Origin: Candidatus Cloacimonadota bacterium
GTDB lineage: Bacteria > Cloacimonadota > Cloacimonadia > JGIOTU-2
Assembly: GCA_030613025.1 (NCBI GenBank)
Contig: JAUWMT010000023.1
Span: 1 to 41,434, forward strand
Length of the DNA: 41,434 nt
Reading direction: 5' to 3'
Shown: positions 33,900-41,434 of the stretch, piece after piece
Layout of the letters: every line of letters starts with the position of its first letter
How positions within the stretch are numbered: the stretch's first letter is position 1
Made by a program: the position numbers and the translations under genes
The notes under the pieces: generated by a model
What the model saw: the letters and a program-made list of their open reading frames with translations, nothing else
Database searches by the model: none
Told to the model about the DNA's origin: nothing

Positions 33900-34569
33900 T
33901 ATCACAGAACGAAGTGTCGGCGCGAAAGTCTATTTAAGACAGCCGATAAAAACGAAAATATTAACTCCGGAAGATGATATTATAGATATCGTTCTGGAAT
34001 ACACCGAAGGAAAACGAAAGAAGAACGATATTGTTATCATGAGCGAAAGCCCGGTAGCGATAACTCAAGGAAGAGCTGTTCTGGAAGACGAGATCAAGAT
34101 TGGGCTTCTATCAAAACTTCTCTGGCGCTGCGTGGGCAAGGTGCCCTATGGCATTGGATTACGCTCCAAAACAAGCATGCAATGTGCCATAGACGAGTGC
34201 GGGCATGTAAGAATAATCGTAGCAGCTATAGCCGGAGCTATCGGGAAATTATTTGGGATACATGGTGTGTTTTACCGCGTTGCCGGCAAGCAGGCAGCCC
34301 TGGTCGATGCAGCTCATACTTCTCCCGTGCCCCCTTATAACACAACGGTTATAAAAGGACCAATTCATACAGATGAGATATGTCAGAAGATCCATGAAAT
34401 GACAGGGAACGAAGCCGCGATCATGGATATTAACGACATTGGCGGTTCGTGGGTTATCGGCAGATCTGCAGGTGTTGATGCTCAGCTTCTTGAAGAAATT
34501 ATGCGAGATAATCCACAGGGACAGCAGATGGAACTCACACCCTTGTGCCTTGTTTGGGAGAAGCAATGA
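33889..34569 (+). CDS. CofE-like (F420-0:gamma-glutamyl ligase family) protein inside the mre operon
   Basis: 226 residues of the F420_ligase (CofE) type: KKNDIVIMSESPVAITQGRAVLED (matches the GD.VV.sEK.VA...GR region), AAIAGAIGKLFGIHGVFYRVAGKQAALVDAA, PPYNTTVIKGP, and DINDIGGSWVIGRSAGVD near 180-197. Classical CofE adds glutamate to the F420 tail, but many bacteria without F420 carry homologues of unknown role. Here it overlaps mreC by 11 bases and mreD by 4 (ATGA), so it is translationally built into the shape operon. A ligase acting on cell-wall precursors or a tetrahydrofolate-like substrate is possible; I cannot say which. No other F420 gene is in the window. Confidence 0.75.
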   Translation: MSNSITERSVGAKVYLRQPIKTKILTPEDDIIDIVLEYTEGKRKKNDIVIMSESPVAITQGRAVLEDEIKIGLLSKLLWRCVGKVPYGIGLRSKTSMQCAIDECGHVRIIVAAIAGAIGKLFGIHGVFYRVAGKQAALVDAAHTSPVPPYNTTVIKGPIHTDEICQKIHEMTGNEAAIMDINDIGGSWVIGRSAGVDAQLLEEIMRDNPQGQQMELTPLCLVWEKQ

Positions 34570-35048
34570 TTACTCTCATTCTCGTTACCATATTCACGGT
34601 CTATTTTCAATATTTCTTTGCAGCTTCCCTTGGATTGTGGGAAACGACCCCCAACCTTTTGTTACCCCTGATCATTTATTACAGTATCACACGCGAGAAT
34701 ATTTCGGGCTTTGTGCTTGCCTTCTTACTTGGAATTATTATAGATCTAAATCAGCCATCAACTTTTGGCGTTTCGTCTCTACTTTTCCTCATTATTGCCT
34801 TTTCACTCGGTAAGCTCAAGAAATTGCTCGGCAGGCAGTTGGTGGGAGTAGGAATTGCGCTGCTTCTTGCCACAAACCTATTTTATTTTTTACTTTCATC
34901 ATTAATATTCCTAGTATTTAATGCAGGTGATGCGCTGGCATTTGGAAAGATAATGGTTCTTACTCTATATAACTCCGTGTATTCGCTCATAATAATACTT
35001 CTTTTATACCTGATAGACCATCTTAAACTAAGCTTTACCCAAAAATGA
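34566..35048 (+). CDS. mreD: Rod-shape-determining protein MreD
   Basis: 160 residues from ATG 34566, chosen because GGGAG lies ahead of it and it overlaps the previous stop as ATGA; the frame extends seven codons further upstream. About five TM helices with the MreD pattern of a short N-terminus, a conserved NLLLPLIIYYSI stretch, GFVLAFLLGIIIDLNQPSTFGVSSLLF and a final FNAGDALAFGKIMVLTLYNSVYSLIIILLLYLI. Small integral-membrane component of the elongasome. Its stop overlaps mrdA by four bases (ATGA). Confidence 0.85.
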   Translation: MITLILVTIFTVYFQYFFAASLGLWETTPNLLLPLIIYYSITRENISGFVLAFLLGIIIDLNQPSTFGVSSLLFLIIAFSLGKLKKLLGRQLVGVGIALLLATNLFYFLLSSLIFLVFNAGDALAFGKIMVLTLYNSVYSLIIILLLYLIDHLKLSFTQK

Positions 35049-36805
35049 AAAGAAAGCTGAAAAAAGCTGACCAGCTACTTATACTTGTACTGGTTCTTTT
35101 CATTATTCTCACCTATTTTTTATTTCAGACACAGGTTATAAAGGGCAATGAGTATAAAGAAATCGCCGAGAAGAACTACTTTCGTATCATAAAAAAACCA
35201 GCCCGCCGTGGCATCTTGTACGACTGCAATATGCAGCCACTTACAGAGAACATACCTTCTCTTTCGGTTTATATTGATATAAAAGAAATTACTGATGCCG
35301 ACAGCGTAGCAGCTTTCGTTTCGATAAATCTTGGAGTTCCCGCAGAGGAAATTACCGAGCTCATCTACAAACACAGGTTTTTCAAATTTGCACCGATTCT
35401 TGTCAGGGATAAAATTGATATGGAAACTGCGATTATACTTGAGGAGCAGTGCGAAGCATACCCGGCGATTATTATTAAGCCGGAAGCAATCAGGTATTAT
35501 GACCTCAACTCTCATTATATTGGATATGTGGGAAAAATGTCATCAGCAGAATACCAGCAGCATAAAGGAAGCGATTATTCTAAGACGGATTATATTGGGA
35601 AAGTGGGCTTGGAAAAATGCTATGAGGCAGAGCTCAAAGGAGAAAAGGGATACGATATCATTCAGGTGGACGCAACAGGTCGTCCGCTCGGACTAATGAA
35701 GGAAAATACGGGAAAGCAATCTCTACCCGGCAAAGACTTTGTGCTTACGGTCGATAAAAACCTTCAAGAAAAAATTGCTCGATTGCTACCTAAAGACACA
35801 TCGGCTGTGGCTATTGTAATGAATTGCAAAACCGGCGGAGTTGTGGCAATGGTGAGCACCCCAGAATATAATCCCAATTATTTTGTCACAGGAATGAATG
35901 AGGATTATTGGAACCAGATAGTAGAGGATGAAAACAATCCTTTGCTGAACAAAGCGATGAATGCAACATACCCGCCGGGTTCAGTTTTTAAGCTGGTTGT
36001 AGCCGCTTATGCCTTGGAAAAGGACCTAGTTGAACCCTACGAAATTCTCGTAGATTGCGAGGGGGGAGTAGAATACGGGGGAAGATTTTTCGGTTGCTGG
36101 AAAAAGAAAGGTCACGGAAAAGTGAATCTTCTTGATGCCTTAAGAGAATCCTGCAATACCTACTTTTACAAGATCGCTGAAATGATCGATTTGAATGATT
36201 TTAAGAAATTTATTGAGGATTGCAATCTCCTGGAAAGCATTCCTATTAATCAAATTCGTAGCAGAAGGGGCTTTTTCCCAACTTCGGAATGGTATGACAG
36301 AAATTATGGAAAATTGGGATGGACCAGGGGCAACCTGCTGAATCTTTGTATCGGGCAGGGCGAAGTGCTTCTCACACCATTATCATTAGCGTGTTTTTAT
36401 GCCGGCATTGCCAACAACGGAATTGTACACAGACCACATTTTGTAGATTATGCAATCGGGGATGAGATTATGGAGACCTTTAAATATCCTCAATTAAGGC
36501 TACCCATTTCTCAGAACACGCTCGACATTTTAAAGCAGTCTTTATACGAAGCGGTAAATGCAAAGGGAAGAACAGGCGGTATGGCTCGAGTAAAAGATAT
36601 AATGGTCGGTGGAAAGACTGGATCTGCAGAAAATTATTATGGAGATACCCATGCCTGGTTCGTTGCTGTCGCTCCAATGAATGACCCCGAGATAGTTGTG
36701 CTCGTGTTTGTGGAGCAGAGTGGATCGGGAGCAGACATTGCTGCAATGCTCGCGGGAAAGATATTAGGTTATTATTTTGAGAAAGAGCCGATACTGAGAT
36801 ATTAA
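35045..36805 (+). CDS. mrdA: Penicillin-binding protein 2
   Basis: 586 residues; monofunctional transpeptidase of the elongasome. N-terminal TM about 10-28; dimerisation domain with RRGILYD (about 54-60) and YIGKVGLEKCYEAELKGEKG; transpeptidase motifs SxxK at 313-316 (PPGSVFKL), SxN at 369-371 (SCNTYFYK) and KTG at 525-527 (GGKTGSAEN). Its SEDS partner RodA is encoded far away at 6885-8108. It is the last gene of the mre operon. Confidence 0.95.
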   Translation: MKRKLKKADQLLILVLVLFIILTYFLFQTQVIKGNEYKEIAEKNYFRIIKKPARRGILYDCNMQPLTENIPSLSVYIDIKEITDADSVAAFVSINLGVPAEEITELIYKHRFFKFAPILVRDKIDMETAIILEEQCEAYPAIIIKPEAIRYYDLNSHYIGYVGKMSSAEYQQHKGSDYSKTDYIGKVGLEKCYEAELKGEKGYDIIQVDATGRPLGLMKENTGKQSLPGKDFVLTVDKNLQEKIARLLPKDTSAVAIVMNCKTGGVVAMVSTPEYNPNYFVTGMNEDYWNQIVEDENNPLLNKAMNATYPPGSVFKLVVAAYALEKDLVEPYEILVDCEGGVEYGGRFFGCWKKKGHGKVNLLDALRESCNTYFYKIAEMIDLNDFKKFIEDCNLLESIPINQIRSRRGFFPTSEWYDRNYGKLGWTRGNLLNLCIGQGEVLLTPLSLACFYAGIANNGIVHRPHFVDYAIGDEIMETFKYPQLRLPISQNTLDILKQSLYEAVNAKGRTGGMARVKDIMVGGKTGSAENYYGDTHAWFVAVAPMNDPEIVVLVFVEQSGSGADIAAMLAGKILGYYFEKEPILRY

Positions 36806-36861
36806 AAATTGCATAAATTAGTTAAGGGATTATAATACATAATAATAGACGTGCAAAATTC

Positions 36862-36889
36862 TTGACACAGGTAGCAGTGCTTAAAATTT
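36862..36889 (+). promoter_or_regulatory. Promoter of the Gly-Cys-Leu tRNA cluster
   Basis: Perfect -35 TTGACA (36862-36867), then 16 bases and AAATTT (36884-36889), 12 bases before tRNA-Gly. The spacing and -10-like element match the other tRNA promoter at 10273-10301. Confidence 0.55.
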
Positions 36890-36901
36890 TTACTTCCTAC
36901 T

Positions 36902-36976
36902 GCGGGAATAGCTCAGTGGTAGAGCTCTACCTTGCCAAGGTAGATGTCGCGGGTTCGAATCCCGTTTCCCGCTCCA
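36902..36976 (+). tRNA. tRNA-Gly (anticodon GCC)
   Basis: 75 bases. Acceptor GCGGGAA/TTCCCGC; D stem GCTC/GAGC; anticodon stem CTACC/GGTAG with loop TTGCCAA; T stem GCGGG/CCCGT; discriminator T; CCA encoded. Confidence 0.96.
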
Positions 36977-36984
36977 TTTTTTCC

Positions 36985-37058
<74 letters not shown>

Positions 37059-37070
37059 AATTTATTGCGT

Positions 37071-37158
37071 GCCGGAGTGGTGGAATTGGTAGACACAAGG
37101 GACTTAAAATCCCTCGGGCTTTTTGCCCGTGCCGGTTCAAGTCCGGCCTCTGGTACCA
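37071..37158 (+). tRNA. tRNA-Leu (anticodon TAA)
   Basis: 88 bases with the long class II variable arm (CGGGCTTTTTGCCCG). Acceptor GCCGGAG/CTCTGGT (G1-U72 and a G-U at 4-69), anticodon stem AGGGA/TCCCT with loop CTTAAAA, T stem GCCGG/CCGGC, discriminator A, CCA encoded. Decodes UUA and UUG. Confidence 0.95.
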
Positions 37159-37163
37159 TATTT

Positions 37164-37188
37164 AACCCGCCTTGTGCGGGTTTTTTTT
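37164..37188 (+). terminator. Rho-independent terminator of the tRNA cluster
   Basis: AACCCGC, loop CTTGT, GCGGG followed by eight T, directly after tRNA-Leu. Confidence 0.85.
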
Positions 37189-37200
37189 AATATAAAAAAA

Positions 37201-37229
37201 TTGACAAAAAATATCATACAAATTAACTT
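37201..37229 (+). promoter_or_regulatory. Candidate promoter of the barrel pair 37264-39889
   Basis: TTGACA at 37201-37206, then 17 bases and TAACTT at 37224-37229. Only three of six -10 bases match TATAAT. Confidence 0.35.
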
Positions 37230-37263
37230 ATTTTCAAGAAAAAATATATAAGTGGAGCGTGTT

Positions 37264-38058
37264 ATGAAATTTACTCTTCTTGTGATTTTATGTATGTGTA
37301 TGATCATCCTTCCGCTAGAAGGTGCATTCCTGCAGTATGCCCCTTCTGCAAAGATCGCAGCCCTTTCCGGCATTTCCCTGCTTGACGGTTCTGCCTCATG
37401 CCTGTTCCTTAATCCGGCAAATGTACAGCAGCAATTTTCAGCAACCACATCCTACATAATACCCTTTTCATTTAAAGGTGTCTCTTATAAAAATATAGCT
37501 CTCTCATATCGACTTGGAAGGACGACTATTGGTCTGGGCTACCAGGATTTTGGAAATGATATCTACAAGGAGCAGAGCATAATCTCAGCAGTAAATCTTC
37601 AAATTTTCTCACACTACTGGTTGGGAGTAGGATTGCGCTATCTTTATAATAAGACAGAAACCTTCGAAGCACAGAATTCTTATCAGGTTGATGTTGGCAT
37701 ACGCGCTGAATATAAGAATCTTACATTCTCAACATCATACTTAAATCTGAATTTCGGAGAGTTGGAAAACGACCCGCTTCCGCAAGAAAACAGAACATTT
37801 ATTTCATGCGCAATTTCGGAAAACCTGCATGCCGGCTTCGGCTTCGTAAAAGAATTTGACTATCCTTTTTCCTTTCGGGTTGGGATTTCTTATTATCCGC
37901 TCAAATATGCAGGATTCTTTAGCGGATTTCATACAGAGCCGAATCAATTCACCGCTGGATGCGAATTTAAGTTTTCAAATTTTAAGATTCAGTATGCCAT
38001 AGAAACCCATGAATATTTAGACCCAACACATTATATCTCAATTCAATATGGGAAATAA
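37264..38058 (+). CDS. Outer-membrane protein with PorV/PorQ-like start
   Basis: 264 residues from ATG 37264; the frame begins at GTG 37252, but GTGGAG there is the ribosome binding site. Signal peptide (MKFTLLVILCMCMIILPLEGA), then FLQYAPSAKIAALSGISLLDGSASCLFLNPANV, the start of the PorV/PorQ type, where an A-A-L-G-G...D...NPA pattern is usual. The rest alternates strands (GLGYQDFG, HYWLGVGLRYLYN, LTFSTSYLNLNFG, GFFSGFHTEPNQFTAGCEFKF). It is followed by an 11-base overlap with the HhH barrel gene. Possibly a carrier or anchor for surface proteins, or a small transporter; unproven. Confidence 0.65.
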   Translation: MKFTLLVILCMCMIILPLEGAFLQYAPSAKIAALSGISLLDGSASCLFLNPANVQQQFSATTSYIIPFSFKGVSYKNIALSYRLGRTTIGLGYQDFGNDIYKEQSIISAVNLQIFSHYWLGVGLRYLYNKTETFEAQNSYQVDVGIRAEYKNLTFSTSYLNLNFGELENDPLPQENRTFISCAISENLHAGFGFVKEFDYPFSFRVGISYYPLKYAGFFSGFHTEPNQFTAGCEFKFSNFKIQYAIETHEYLDPTHYISIQYGK

Positions 38059-39889
38059 ATTTTTCGTACTGGTTTTACTTGTTTTTGTAGTGCTTTATTC
38101 GCTTAGCGCAGAAGACACTGAAGAACAGATGGAAAAGCTCTTTTCTTCCGATGACGAAACCTATATTTCAACAGAATTGCAGCAGCATCTTGAATATCTT
38201 GAAAAGCACAAACTCGACATAAACAAGGCAGATTATGACGAGCTTATTGAGCTTCCGTGGCTTTCTCCACATGATGTGGACGCTATCCTCCGGTATCAAA
38301 AAAAACATAGTATTACCAGCCCAAAAGCATTGCAAAAGGCGGGTATTTCCGAAGAGATCATCGAGGAGCTCCAACCCTATATTTCATATCATCTGCCCAC
38401 ACCAGTTAAAATAATTACACGGCAGAGACTGCAACTTAAAGACAACACAGAATATGATTCTCCGTTGAAATTCTATCAGAAATATCAAGCGAACTGGCGA
38501 AATTTTTCTTTATATTTCCTATCTCAAAAAGACGAAGGAGAAAAAGAGTGGCTTGATTATTGGAGTGCTACATTATATGCGAAAGATATTGGTTTTGTGA
38601 AAACATTCGCAGCAGGCAACTACAGATTGTCTTTCGGGCAGGGAATACTTTTTGCACCCAAGCTGGCGCTCTCAAAAGGCGGAAATGCAACCCACCAGCC
38701 AATCAAGCATTATCAGGATATAAAACCCTACACATCGACCAACGAGGCATATTCGCTATTCGGAATTGCAGGAGATTTTTCTTTGTATAACATACACATC
38801 ATTCCATTTTATTCTGATTATGCACTTGATGGAATTGTTGAAAATGGGTGTATTAAAAGCATAGATATTACAGGTTTTCACCGAAGTGATACAGATAATG
38901 ATAAGAAGGATGCAATTTGGGAAAAACTTTACGGCGTACACATAAGCTACGGCGACCAAAACACATTTGGAATAACTGCATACAGAGATTTCTATGATCA
39001 TCCCTTTTGTGACTCGACCAAAAAACAGTTTCAAAATCTCTACAGTGCAGATTATTATCTGAACTACAAAAATATCACCTTTTTTGGAGAAGGCGCACTT
39101 GCGAATGAGAAGAAGGCGTTTGTTACAGGAGTACTCTGGCAGCAAGGCAAGTTTGAGAACATTATTCTTTATCGAGATTATGAAAAAGATTTTCCCACCT
39201 TTCATGGCAATCCATTTCACGCCGGAGGAAATTTTGATAACGAGAGGGGATTATATTATGGCATTACCTATCGCCCGTTTGCACGGTCGCGGCTGGATGT
39301 TTATTTTGATGTTTTTCGTTTTCCCGAGGAGAGCACTTACGGAAACCTTCCGATCTATGGCTTTGATTCCTTTGTGCAGTTCGACCAGAAGTGGACGGCT
39401 TCGCGAATACGCCTGACCTATCATCACAAGCAGACAGAGCGGTGGCGCAGTTTCGATGATGTGAGCAAGCTCTATCAAGTAAAGAGAAACACCTGCAGAT
39501 GCGATTTTGTGCAAAAGATAAACGAAAAGATCGAACTCAAATTCCGTACAGAATTTACATATCATCACTATACAAATACAGACAAATATGATGCAGGAAT
39601 TTTACTGTATCAGGAAGTGAAATACTTCATTACTCCCAAATTAAAGAACTACATACGTTTCTGTCAGTATCATACCGGGGATATTATTTTGTATATGTAC
39701 GAGAACGATCTGGACGGAATTATGCTCAACTCACAGTTCAAGGGGGATGGCGTTTTCGGATATATTCTCCTGAAATATGATATTGGTCCTCATATTTCAT
39801 TGCAGGTAAAATATGCCGAGAAAATTTGGAAAGAAAAACAGATAGAAAGGTCAAGACAGGTAAAATTCCAGATAGAAACAAGCTTCTGA
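38048..39889 (+). CDS. Helix-hairpin-helix protein with C-terminal outer-membrane barrel
   Basis: 613 residues. Signal peptide (MGNKFFVLVLLVFVVLYSLSA). Residues about 45-115 form a ComEA-like helix-hairpin-helix pair: LDINKADYDELIELPWLSPHDVDAILRYQKK and the second half SPKALQKAGISEEIIEELQPYISYH. The remaining 480 residues are beta-rich with regularly spaced aromatic strands (WRNFSLYFLSQKDEG, NYRLSFGQGILF, RLDVYFDVFRF) and finish with a barrel-like strand KFQIETSF. ComEA-like HhH domains bind double-stranded DNA; here the domain would sit in the periplasm or at the surface next to a barrel. It may help DNA uptake, but that is inference. The ATG overlaps the preceding gene by 11 bases. Confidence 0.72.
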   Translation: MGNKFFVLVLLVFVVLYSLSAEDTEEQMEKLFSSDDETYISTELQQHLEYLEKHKLDINKADYDELIELPWLSPHDVDAILRYQKKHSITSPKALQKAGISEEIIEELQPYISYHLPTPVKIITRQRLQLKDNTEYDSPLKFYQKYQANWRNFSLYFLSQKDEGEKEWLDYWSATLYAKDIGFVKTFAAGNYRLSFGQGILFAPKLALSKGGNATHQPIKHYQDIKPYTSTNEAYSLFGIAGDFSLYNIHIIPFYSDYALDGIVENGCIKSIDITGFHRSDTDNDKKDAIWEKLYGVHISYGDQNTFGITAYRDFYDHPFCDSTKKQFQNLYSADYYLNYKNITFFGEGALANEKKAFVTGVLWQQGKFENIILYRDYEKDFPTFHGNPFHAGGNFDNERGLYYGITYRPFARSRLDVYFDVFRFPEESTYGNLPIYGFDSFVQFDQKWTASRIRLTYHHKQTERWRSFDDVSKLYQVKRNTCRCDFVQKINEKIELKFRTEFTYHHYTNTDKYDAGILLYQEVKYFITPKLKNYIRFCQYHTGDIILYMYENDLDGIMLNSQFKGDGVFGYILLKYDIGPHISLQVKYAEKIWKEKQIERSRQVKFQIETSF

Positions 39890-39960
39890 TCGCCAGCTCG
39901 CAGCGGTATAGAAGTGTTCTTTAATGCCGGCAGATAACGAAAGTTACTTTTAGATATTAG

Positions 39961-39988
39961 CGGCAGGTGTATCCACTTGCCGTTTTTT
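39961..39988 (+). terminator. Rho-independent terminator after the HhH barrel gene
   Basis: CGGCAGGTG, loop TATC, CACTTGCCG (one G-U pair) then a run of eight T. It closes the 37264-39889 operon. Confidence 0.8.
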
Positions 39989-40036
39989 TTATTCGAAAAA
40001 CTTGCCGGAAATTTCTCAACAGATTACTCTATTAAT

Positions 40037-40441
40037 ATGTTTAGAGTACGAAAGCCACAAACCTTAAAAGGAAGAAAGCAGGCGGTGCCGATGTTCATCT
40101 GGGTGCTCCTGGTTGCAGCAGCAATGTTTGGTTTTCTTCAAACAAAGTATTGCCACAAGCAGCTTGATAAATATTTGGAAGTACAGGAGATCAAGATCGA
40201 GACAGAAGCTCCCACCTACTGCCAGGTTTATTTTGAGGTAGAAAATAAAGCGAGTTTTGAAATCAAAAGGCGTGTTATCATCCGAGTGTATCATAAAAAC
40301 CTGGAGCTTGGCTCAAAGATGATTTATGGGGTTTTCGGAGCAGGAAGAACAAAGGGCTTTCTTACAACGATTGAATTTCAGGAAAAAGTGCTCAAAGACA
40401 ACGAACAGATCGACGAAATATCAGTCAGATTTTACGATTAA
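40037..40441 (+). CDS. Small single-TM protein of unknown function
   Basis: 134 residues from ATG 40037; the frame begins at a TTG inside the terminator, so that start is unlikely. A basic N-terminus (RVRKPQTLKGRKQAV) precedes one TM helix (about 18-36), then a beta-rich soluble domain with VYFEVENKASFEIKRRVIIRVYHKNLELG...GVFGAG. The topology is N-in, C-out. I do not recognise the family. There is no good ribosome binding site. Convergent with the next gene, with 7 bases between them. Confidence 0.6.
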   Translation: MFRVRKPQTLKGRKQAVPMFIWVLLVAAAMFGFLQTKYCHKQLDKYLEVQEIKIETEAPTYCQVYFEVENKASFEIKRRVIIRVYHKNLELGSKMIYGVFGAGRTKGFLTTIEFQEKVLKDNEQIDEISVRFYD

Positions 40442-40448
40442 AATTGTA

Positions 40449-41114
40449 CTAATCTACCGGAAGAGTAATTTTAAAACCGCACTCATCATCACCAAGAAAA
40501 ACACTTTTTTGTACCTCGATTTCAACCGGTTTTTGCAGAATTGTTTCCCAAATGTTTTTATAAAACCCAGCGCCGCAATAGCAGTAATTCGCAGGAATGC
40601 TTTTGCCTAACTTCACCGCATCCCGAATTCTTGGGCAGTGGCAGTATATCTCTCTTCGTTTTTCCGGATCCTTTTCATCCAGATATTGTTTCAGATAATC
40701 GCTTTTTGGAATTTTAGCCGCAATGACCGTATTTCCCTTTTTGAATCCTGCAACGCCCCATCCTCTACGTTTCACTTCAGCGATCATTTTCTCGTCGAGC
40801 TTCAATACATTTCGAAGAAAACCTTCAAATTTTTCCTGTAATTTACTATGAACGAGATCGCTGTCCCCTGTTTCTGCATAAAGCTGCTTAAATTCTTCAA
40901 GCTCTGATTGGGGATAGTGGCACGCACACCCAAGCATGATTTTGCCGACCATACTATCGTCCATAAATCTTTCTAACCGATCCAAAGCACGCTGCGTCCA
41001 GGATATGATTTCTTCAGAACTAGATTTTGAGGTTAGATGTTCTGCCCCTTTAATTACCCTTTGAGCTGTTTCCTCATCGCTGTGCCCGATTATGGATTTG
41101 TAAAATTTGTTCAA
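40449..41114 (-). CDS. Cysteine-rich conserved protein (possibly DUF6144-like)
   Basis: 221 residues as read from a TTG at 41114. Seven cysteines, six of them in CxC pairs: Cys63/65 (GCACHYP), Cys158/160 (YCHCP), Cys178/180 (YCYCG) and Cys212 (GDDECGFKI). This suggests metal or iron-sulfur binding or disulphide chemistry. The C-terminus (VEIEVQKSVFLGDDECGFKITLP) resembles the end of small-molecule-binding domains of the 4-vinyl-reductase or DUF6144 kind; the name is uncertain. In-frame upstream of the TTG is a TAG (41115-41117) and ten codons that begin with an ATG (41145-41147) behind GGAGG. The natural start was probably that ATG, making this an interrupted gene, or translation restarts at the TTG. 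Confidence 0.6.
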   Translation of the reverse strand: MNKFYKSIIGHSDEETAQRVIKGAEHLTSKSSSEEIISWTQRALDRLERFMDDSMVGKIMLGCACHYPQSELEEFKQLYAETGDSDLVHSKLQEKFEGFLRNVLKLDEKMIAEVKRRGWGVAGFKKGNTVIAAKIPKSDYLKQYLDEKDPEKRREIYCHCPRIRDAVKLGKSIPANYCYCGAGFYKNIWETILQKPVEIEVQKSVFLGDDECGFKITLPVD

Positions 41115-41147
41115 CTAATAGGTTTCGAAATCAAATTCTTCTGCCAT
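41115..41147 (-). other. Ten-codon in-frame leader ending in TAG
   Basis: Minus strand: GGAGG at 41159-41163, ten bases, ATG at 41145-41147, codons for MAEEFDFETY, TAG at 41115-41117, then TTG of the 221-residue protein in the same frame. Either a nonsense mutation near the start of a longer gene, or a leader peptide with restart at TAG-TTG. TAG ends several other genes here, so it is a normal stop. Confidence 0.65.
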
Positions 41148-41257
41148 AATAAAAAGACCTCCATGGCTTTTTTTTTAAGAATGAATTCAAGCAAAGGGGG
41201 TCAAGAAAAAAGTTTTTATAGCTAATTCGTGCAATTTTTTATCTTGTGGTTTACAAT

Positions 41258-41283
41258 AAAAAAATCCGCCACAAGGACGGATC
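41258..41283 (-). terminator. Terminator on the minus strand
   Basis: Read on the minus strand: ATCCGTCC, loop TTGT, GGCGGAT, then seven T. It would end a leftward transcript whose gene lies beyond the right edge of the window. The rest of 41148-41434 holds no gene that I can support. Confidence 0.65.
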
Positions 41284-41331
41284 AGTTTCATATATTAGGT
41301 TCTTTTCAGAATTGAGTGGGTAAATAAAAAT

Positions 41332-41402
41332 AATATCCAATATCCAACCACAGTGTAATAAAAGAAAAAGAAGATTACACGGGGCAGGCACGGAATATCC
41401 AA
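41332..41402. repeat. Short degenerate repeats at the right edge
   Basis: AATATCCAA appears at 41332-41340 and 41394-41402, with ATATCCAA also at 41339-41346. Between them lies an inverted pair GTGTAAT/ATTACAC (41353-41359 with 41374-41380) around an A/G-rich loop. Looks like a dispersed intergenic repeat cut off by the window end. Confidence 0.4.
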
Positions 41403-41434
41403 TGAAGAAGGAAAAAGATAGATGAGTGAGTAAG

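Noticed and set aside
41115-41117. TAG as a recoded (pyrrolysine) codon
   Set aside because: TAG ends several genes here that have natural C-termini (gmhA, mreC, the DUF4837 and PEGA genes), and no pyl gene or suppressor tRNA is in the window.

Overview
The window is a gene-dense, AT-rich piece of the chromosome of a Gram-negative, rod-forming bacterium. It encodes LPS-heptose synthesis (GmhA), outer-membrane beta-barrels, lipoproteins with clear lipoboxes, MreBCD/PBP2/RodA and an RND-free TolC-HlyD-ABC2 exporter. The secreted proteins resemble those of the FCB superphylum: a lamin-tail-domain protein with a FlgD-Ig-like C-terminus, a DUF4837-like lipoprotein, DNRLRE- and PEGA-type lipoproteins, a PorV/FadL-like barrel and a helix-hairpin-helix barrel protein. 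My best guess is Candidatus Cloacimonadota or a close relative; this is inference from gene content, without a phylogeny.

The likely replication origin is the organising feature. dnaA (26475-27809) has DnaA boxes on both sides (two perfect copies upstream, one perfect and four near-perfect downstream). Most genes left of it are on the minus strand and most genes right of it on the plus strand, as expected for two diverging forks.

Layout. 1-3028: a decayed FnIII/LVIVD surface protein, a structured hairpin element, and a small membrane protein lying between two copies of a 22-bp direct repeat. 3029-9653 (minus): comM-rodA-gmhA-hyp-eno-ftsB-guaD. 9724-10259 (minus): tRNA cluster fMet, Met(CAT), Arg(TCT), plus a broken tRNA-Arg copy carrying a small palindrome. 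10654-15430 (plus): TolC-HlyD-two ABC-2 permeases. 15431-16331: a large imperfect inverted repeat and a frameshifted DUF559 pseudogene. 16332-26060 (minus): an 11-gene tightly packed unit, M23 peptidase-thiN-xseB-ispA-dut-trmN6-ftsX-like-pgsA-DUF4837-LTD protein-PEGA lipoprotein. 26475-36805 (plus): dnaA, a lipoprotein/barrel pair, recJ, and the shape operon mreB-mreC-CofE-like-mreD-mrdA. 36902-37158: tRNA-Gly, Cys and Leu with a terminator. 37264-39889: PorV-like barrel and HhH barrel protein. 40037-41147: a small membrane protein and a convergent cysteine-rich protein whose natural start is followed by an in-frame TAG.

The genes together cover envelope construction and cell shape (mre operon, RodA, FtsB, FtsX/M23, GmhA, PgsA, IspA), DNA replication and repair (DnaA, RecJ, Dut, XseB, ComM) and core metabolism (Eno, ThiN, GuaD). 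I did not find a clear-cut new defence or mobile system. The most interesting items are the CofE-like protein inside the mre operon, the bipartite origin, the tRNA-Arg copy with an inserted palindrome, the atypical initiator tRNA, the TAG-TTG junction at 41112-41117, and the HhH-barrel/PorV-like pair.
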